Below are positions 60,085 to 64,000 of a stretch of DNA of 64,000 nucleotides, one piece after another. The first letter of the stretch is position 1, and each line of letters opens with the position of its first letter. The stretch comes from Anoplopoma fimbria (lineage: Eukaryota > Chordata > Actinopteri > Perciformes > Anoplopomatidae): assembly GCF_027596085.1 (NCBI RefSeq), contig NC_072453.1:3059448-3123447 (forward strand), read 5' to 3'. The translations under genes were made by a program, and so were the position numbers. The notes under the pieces are model-generated. The model was not told where the DNA came from. It ran no database searches and was given only the letters and a program-made list of their open reading frames with translations.

Positions 60085-61590
60085 GGTTGAATTAGAGTAC
60101 ATGGGCATGGAGTAGGATTTGAGATTGCGGTGTCTTTTCCTATGTTTCCAAAACCTGCTGTACCGTAAGCTGCAAATGTTTGCATGCCCCGGCTAACTAA
60201 AAAGGGAGCGGCATGTCATTAGCTGACTGCTGTTTATAATGGTCAGATTATATTAGAAGCAGATTATGTTTGTAAAATACCTTTTCTGGATTGGAAAACA
60301 CATTGCTTTAAAGCAAATGTGCTAATATATCAGAGTTTAGCGTCTCCAGAACAACTGGCGCTACAGATTTGGCAACAGATTCAACCTTGGTCTTTTTTGC
60401 GTTATGTCTGCCATCATCTGCATATTTTTACAGGCTTTCATAAAAATAAAAAAAAAGCTTGCTAAATTATCAGTCAAATTAAGTCAATCAGAGACATGTT
60501 TTCAACCAACTCTTAGAGTTTTATATTTAGCATTAGCTTACAGCAGCTAGCTACAGCTAATAAAATCAGCTACAAACAACTCTTGAGCTGGTAAAATCCA
60601 GAGTTGCTAGCAAACCATTTTCATTGTTAACTGCATGTGTAGTGGGAGAAAAGAAAAAACTTGAAAGTAACGTAATGGGGCAGGGATTAAACAGTTGGCA
60701 TCGAAAGCCACTTGAAACAAATATCTATAGAGTCTAACAGACTGGTAGACTCCGCAAGATCTCTGGTGGCTACAGTGTCCATGTTCCTCTTAGATGATCA
60801 CCTCAGTTTAGCACCACATACACTCAAAGGGGTGGTGCTCTTGTCCTCTTGTCCTTTTGCCACCGGTTCCCCAGATGTTGTAGTTATGAACAGAGGGAAA
60901 AACAGTCCGGGTAGCGCTGATGAGTCACCAGTCTAATGGACCATGGTATGAAACCTGATACGTGCTGCGTCTGCCTTGAGAGGGCAGTTTAGTGAAAACA
61001 GTGTCATTACTACAACCTGAGGCCTCCCAGGCCAGGACCTCATGCGGCGAACAGTATGCCAAGAAACGAACGAACGAAAGAACGGGAGGAGAGGGAGAGG
61101 ACAGGCTGAACATGATACAATCAGAGATGGAGGGACTCCAGTTTCAGACAGCGAGAGTAGGGAGGAAGGAGAGGGATCGGGCCAAAGTCTTTATTTTATC
61201 TGGAGCGAACAAGATCCTTGCATCATAGCAGCTCTCCAAGAATAATGTCAGAACCTGATGACTCAAAGAGAAAATAGAGGGTTGATGAAAATATAGCTTA
61301 GTCTGTCTCGCCTGGTTAGCACTCAAAAGTTGGAAGCAAAGTGCAAAAGTTGCTTTTGGAACTACACATGTGTTGGTATCCCATTATCTTATTTGTAGGT
61401 TGTTTTAACTTTTTATAGCTGCAAATCCAAGTGTGCTACCAAAATATGGATGCAGACGGTGTGAAATACTCTCACTTACATAATGCTGCCATTTGCAGAG
61501 TATATCCTATGTGACTTACTGTCGGCTGTCAGTCAGCATTTTGCTGACTCAGTTCAGAAATGAACTAAATAGACTGTACAAAACATCTGT
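60085..61590. other. No gene seen; short (CGAA)n
   Basis: AT-rich, with AACGAACGAACGAAAGAACG at about 61065-61084. Purine-rich frames at 60992-61245 are low complexity. Confidence 0.5.
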
Positions 61591-61592
61591 AT

Positions 61593-61594
<2 letters not shown>

Positions 61595-61641
<47 letters not shown>
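61595..61641. repeat. (GT)n microsatellite followed by (AG)n
   Basis: Forty-seven bases of GT, then TAGAGAGAGAGAG. Confidence 0.97.
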
Positions 61642-61642
<1 letters not shown>

Positions 61643-62279
61643 GAGAGAGAGAGCACACAAGGATCTCGCTTTTTACTGCATAGTTGTTGAAATACTACTA
61701 ATGTTATTTGAAGTCCCCAAGACAAACAGTGAAAAAAAAATCAACCATTCCTGCCTTTTCAGCCATCAGCACTTACTCTAGTACCTCGTCAGCTGAAAAT
61801 GAGTTTTTCTATCTCAGCATACATTGGCTCAAGTGTAATACAAACAAAAGTTGTCGGCTAACCTTCCTGCAGGTAATGCATTCATAACCACGATTATCAA
61901 ACCTAAAGCCAATTAAAGATTGCTTGTGATATAATACATTGCAATCAATGACAAATGTTAAAACAAAGGGAAAACGTAAAACGAGGGCTTCCCATGAGCT
62001 GTAGCTGGTGATGCATCTGACCAAGAGACAAAAACGTAACATTTTTATTTTTTATTTCATTGGAGTGGGGTGGGGGCAAAATGTTCAGCCTTTAATTGAC
62101 AATGAAAGTCTAGAGAGAAGAGAGAGAGAGAGTTGAGGATTGACATGCAGCAAATGCCAAAGCCTGGTGATACATTAGAGGTTAATCAGTTTGATGTAAT
62201 AGACGACTTGTTAGGGCATTGACCCCTGTCAAACACAACTGAGAATGACTTCGATTTGGGATTTACTGGCTCCAGCATG

Positions 62280-62440
62280 GGGTCATTTTTACGTTAATCG
62301 GAATATGCACGGCTGCATGTTAAAAGGAATATTAGTGGAATATTCCTTTTAATTAGCCATGTAACCAGCTTACAAGGAATATTGTCTTTTTCGTAATAGG
62401 GCCAAAAAAACAAAATATTTTGTGCATGTAAACATAGTCA
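62280..62440. repeat. Dispersed repeat with hairpin
   Basis: GGCTGCATGTTAAAAGGAAT, a perfect 14-base inverted repeat (TTAAAAGGAATATT at 62320-62333; AATATTCCTTTTAA at 62339-62352; five-base loop), then CGTAATAGGGCCAAAA and GTGCATGTAAACATAGTCA. I recognise the GCATGTAAAC...GTAGTCA and GGAATATT words as a fish interspersed repeat. Confidence 0.6.
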
Positions 62441-62644
62441 ATGTTGGTGGGTCCCTGTTTGTTTACCGCCAACAATAAAGCACTATTCAACTGGTGGGGC
62501 TAATGCACATAACAAATCGTATTTTAAAAGATGTGACAACACAGCTTGAGGAAAATTATGTAAGGTAACATTTGCCATAGAGATTTGATTATTACAAGCA
62601 ACTACATCTGTTATTGTTAAATGTATCAGTTATGAATATAAAAT

Positions 62645-62739
62645 GTGACTGCAATCAAGGAAACAAATAAATTAAGTATACAAATTTGAGTATATATATA
62701 CTCAAATTTGAGTATATATATATTCAAATTTGCAGTCAC
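62645..62739. repeat. Nested palindrome, perfect 30-base core
   Basis: CAAATTTGAGTATAT (62681-62695) joins directly to its reverse complement ATATACTCAAATTTG (62696-62710). A second near-copy overlaps it to 62732. Outer arms GTGACTGCAA (62645-62654) and TTGCAGTCAC (62730-62739) are also inverse. The minus-strand 96-codon frame here is an accident of the palindrome. Confidence 0.9.
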
Positions 62740-62744
62740 TTTTT

Positions 62745-64000
62745 GTGGGGGGTTACAATCTGTTTTGACTTGGCTCTTGAGGAGAAGACCTTGACAACAG
62801 ATACGATCTCGTCTTAGCTGGAGAGGAATGTCACTCCACTTCTGCAAATCAAAGGGTTTGAGGTGTTCTCCAGCAGACCTACACTGGCTGTACAAGGAAA
62901 TCTCCAAGAAATCCATCAGAAATCCGTCTAGAAAGTGAAAAATGATGATTGACTCACTTCAGCTGCCATGGCTGCGTAGAGTTGAGTGCTGAGCATCTCT
63001 CTCTCTTGAGAAACGATTGCTATCATGTGGCCTGTTGAAGGCTATTACCATCCACATATGCATTATTCCCTGCCAGGTTCTACCTCTTGGCTTTGAAAAA
63101 TGTGCAACAAGAGTATGAACGGATAAACGGTAAAAATAAAGGAAATATTAAGAAACATGGAGGAACTGAAAACATTGTTTTTGAAAAGACAAAACAGTAA
63201 GGGCACATGTACAGAAAATGAATGAGCAGTTTTTGTTATCCAGTCATCACTTTATCAGGTTTGTTGCATTTTCTTATGACCCAATCCTTTGTGGATTACA
63301 TATGTATCGATTGCCTGGGAAATCTACAAATTACAAAGCTATAGCTACCAACGCTGAATGAGAATTTCCTGCTTACACATGAATGTGGCCCCTATATGTG
63401 CATCATAAAAACAATGTAAATCAAAGCAAGTTAGGTTTTGTTCATGTTCCTGAATCTAAAGTTGAAAGTACATAACCCCTCCTTACTTAGAGGTATAGTC
63501 TGGATTTATAACTGGTCTAACTTTGGCATGGAGCCTGCAGTAGAAACAAATGTCGGGTGTCTGCCTCTTCACCCTGCGGGTCAGGAACAGTATCATGTCA
63601 TCGCCCCAGTCACTCTCGCAAAGGGCTCTGCTTCATGTCCCCAGTACGCCACTGCATTAAGACTGAGACAGTGTGTGTGTGAATGTGTGTCTCGCCCCTG
63701 GTTCGGGGACACATGCAATACACACACATAGTGGATACGGTGTAATGAAAACTGAGCTGTGTGGCACCATCACTTTCTGCTTCTGTAGTCCTGAACATGG
63801 CAGACAAAAGCATTTTTATAACGTGTAGACAAATGGAAGAACTGGCCTGTAGATGACTACTGCAAACGTCTAAAAATGACAGACCTAAGTATGGGAGGGA
63901 TGTTTAACATTTGTTCAAGAATGTGTCAGGGAAATTTGCATTACTGAATCAAAGGATACCCAGGCAACTCGCCACGTGGTGTAAATATCAGGAGAAGTTG
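62745..64000. other. No gene seen
   Basis: AT-rich, with a short GT patch near 63670-63690. Frames on both strands lack domains, and no repeat was recognised. Confidence 0.5.

Noticed and set aside
1..64000. Search for CRISPR arrays, bacterial operons, prophage or a new defence system
   Set aside because: Sequence character is vertebrate nuclear DNA. There are no spaced direct repeats of CRISPR type, no operon-like frames and no ribosome-binding sites.

Overview
The window looks like nuclear DNA from a ray-finned fish, most likely a percomorph. Three things point that way. It is AT-rich and non-coding, with very long (CA)n/(GT)n runs. It carries retroposon 3' ends of the type CTTTGGATAAAAGCGTCTGC plus a (TGTAA)n tail. 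It also carries several dispersed repeats that I recognise as typical of spiny-rayed fish genomes. Taxon and repeat names come from recognition, not from a search.

I found no intact multi-exon host gene, tRNA, rRNA or small nuclear RNA. The window reads as a gene desert or very large intron. Most open frames are short chance frames or lie inside repeats. Two carry real protein signal: a decayed LINE reverse transcriptase 3' part (27905-28387, minus strand, with one in-frame stop), and a PHD zinc finger with all eight ligands (49382-49645, minus strand) lying between the inverted arms of a fold-back element (48461-49886).

Layout. 0-9 kb: a retroposon end, candidate conserved non-coding blocks (3.15-4.1 and 6.6 kb), dispersed repeats (4.6 and 5.2-5.6 kb) and a fold-back element (8.6-9.2 kb). 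9-13 kb: featureless apart from a CA tract. 13.2-14.1 kb: a candidate regulatory block with homeodomain-type sites. 14-24 kb: microsatellites, two opposed retroposon ends, and dispersed repeats. 24.6-31 kb: more candidate regulatory blocks, the LINE relic and a 72-bp CA tract. 31-36 kb: a fold-back element, an approximately 42-bp minisatellite (32.7-33.2 kb) and dispersed repeats. 36-46 kb: candidate regulatory blocks, including a CpG-dense one at 45.6-46.0 kb, and a perfect 33-bp hairpin at 37.45 kb. 46-50 kb: a local duplication and the PHD-bearing fold-back element. 50-64 kb: dispersed repeats, GT tracts and two strong palindromes near 62.3 and 62.7 kb.

What may be functional is mainly regulatory: islands of higher GC with clustered TAATTA, FOX, RFX and E2F-like motifs between AT-rich repeats, a pattern known around developmental transcription-factor genes. 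No target gene can be named. The one observation that could be new is the PHD-finger frame enclosed by a fold-back repeat.
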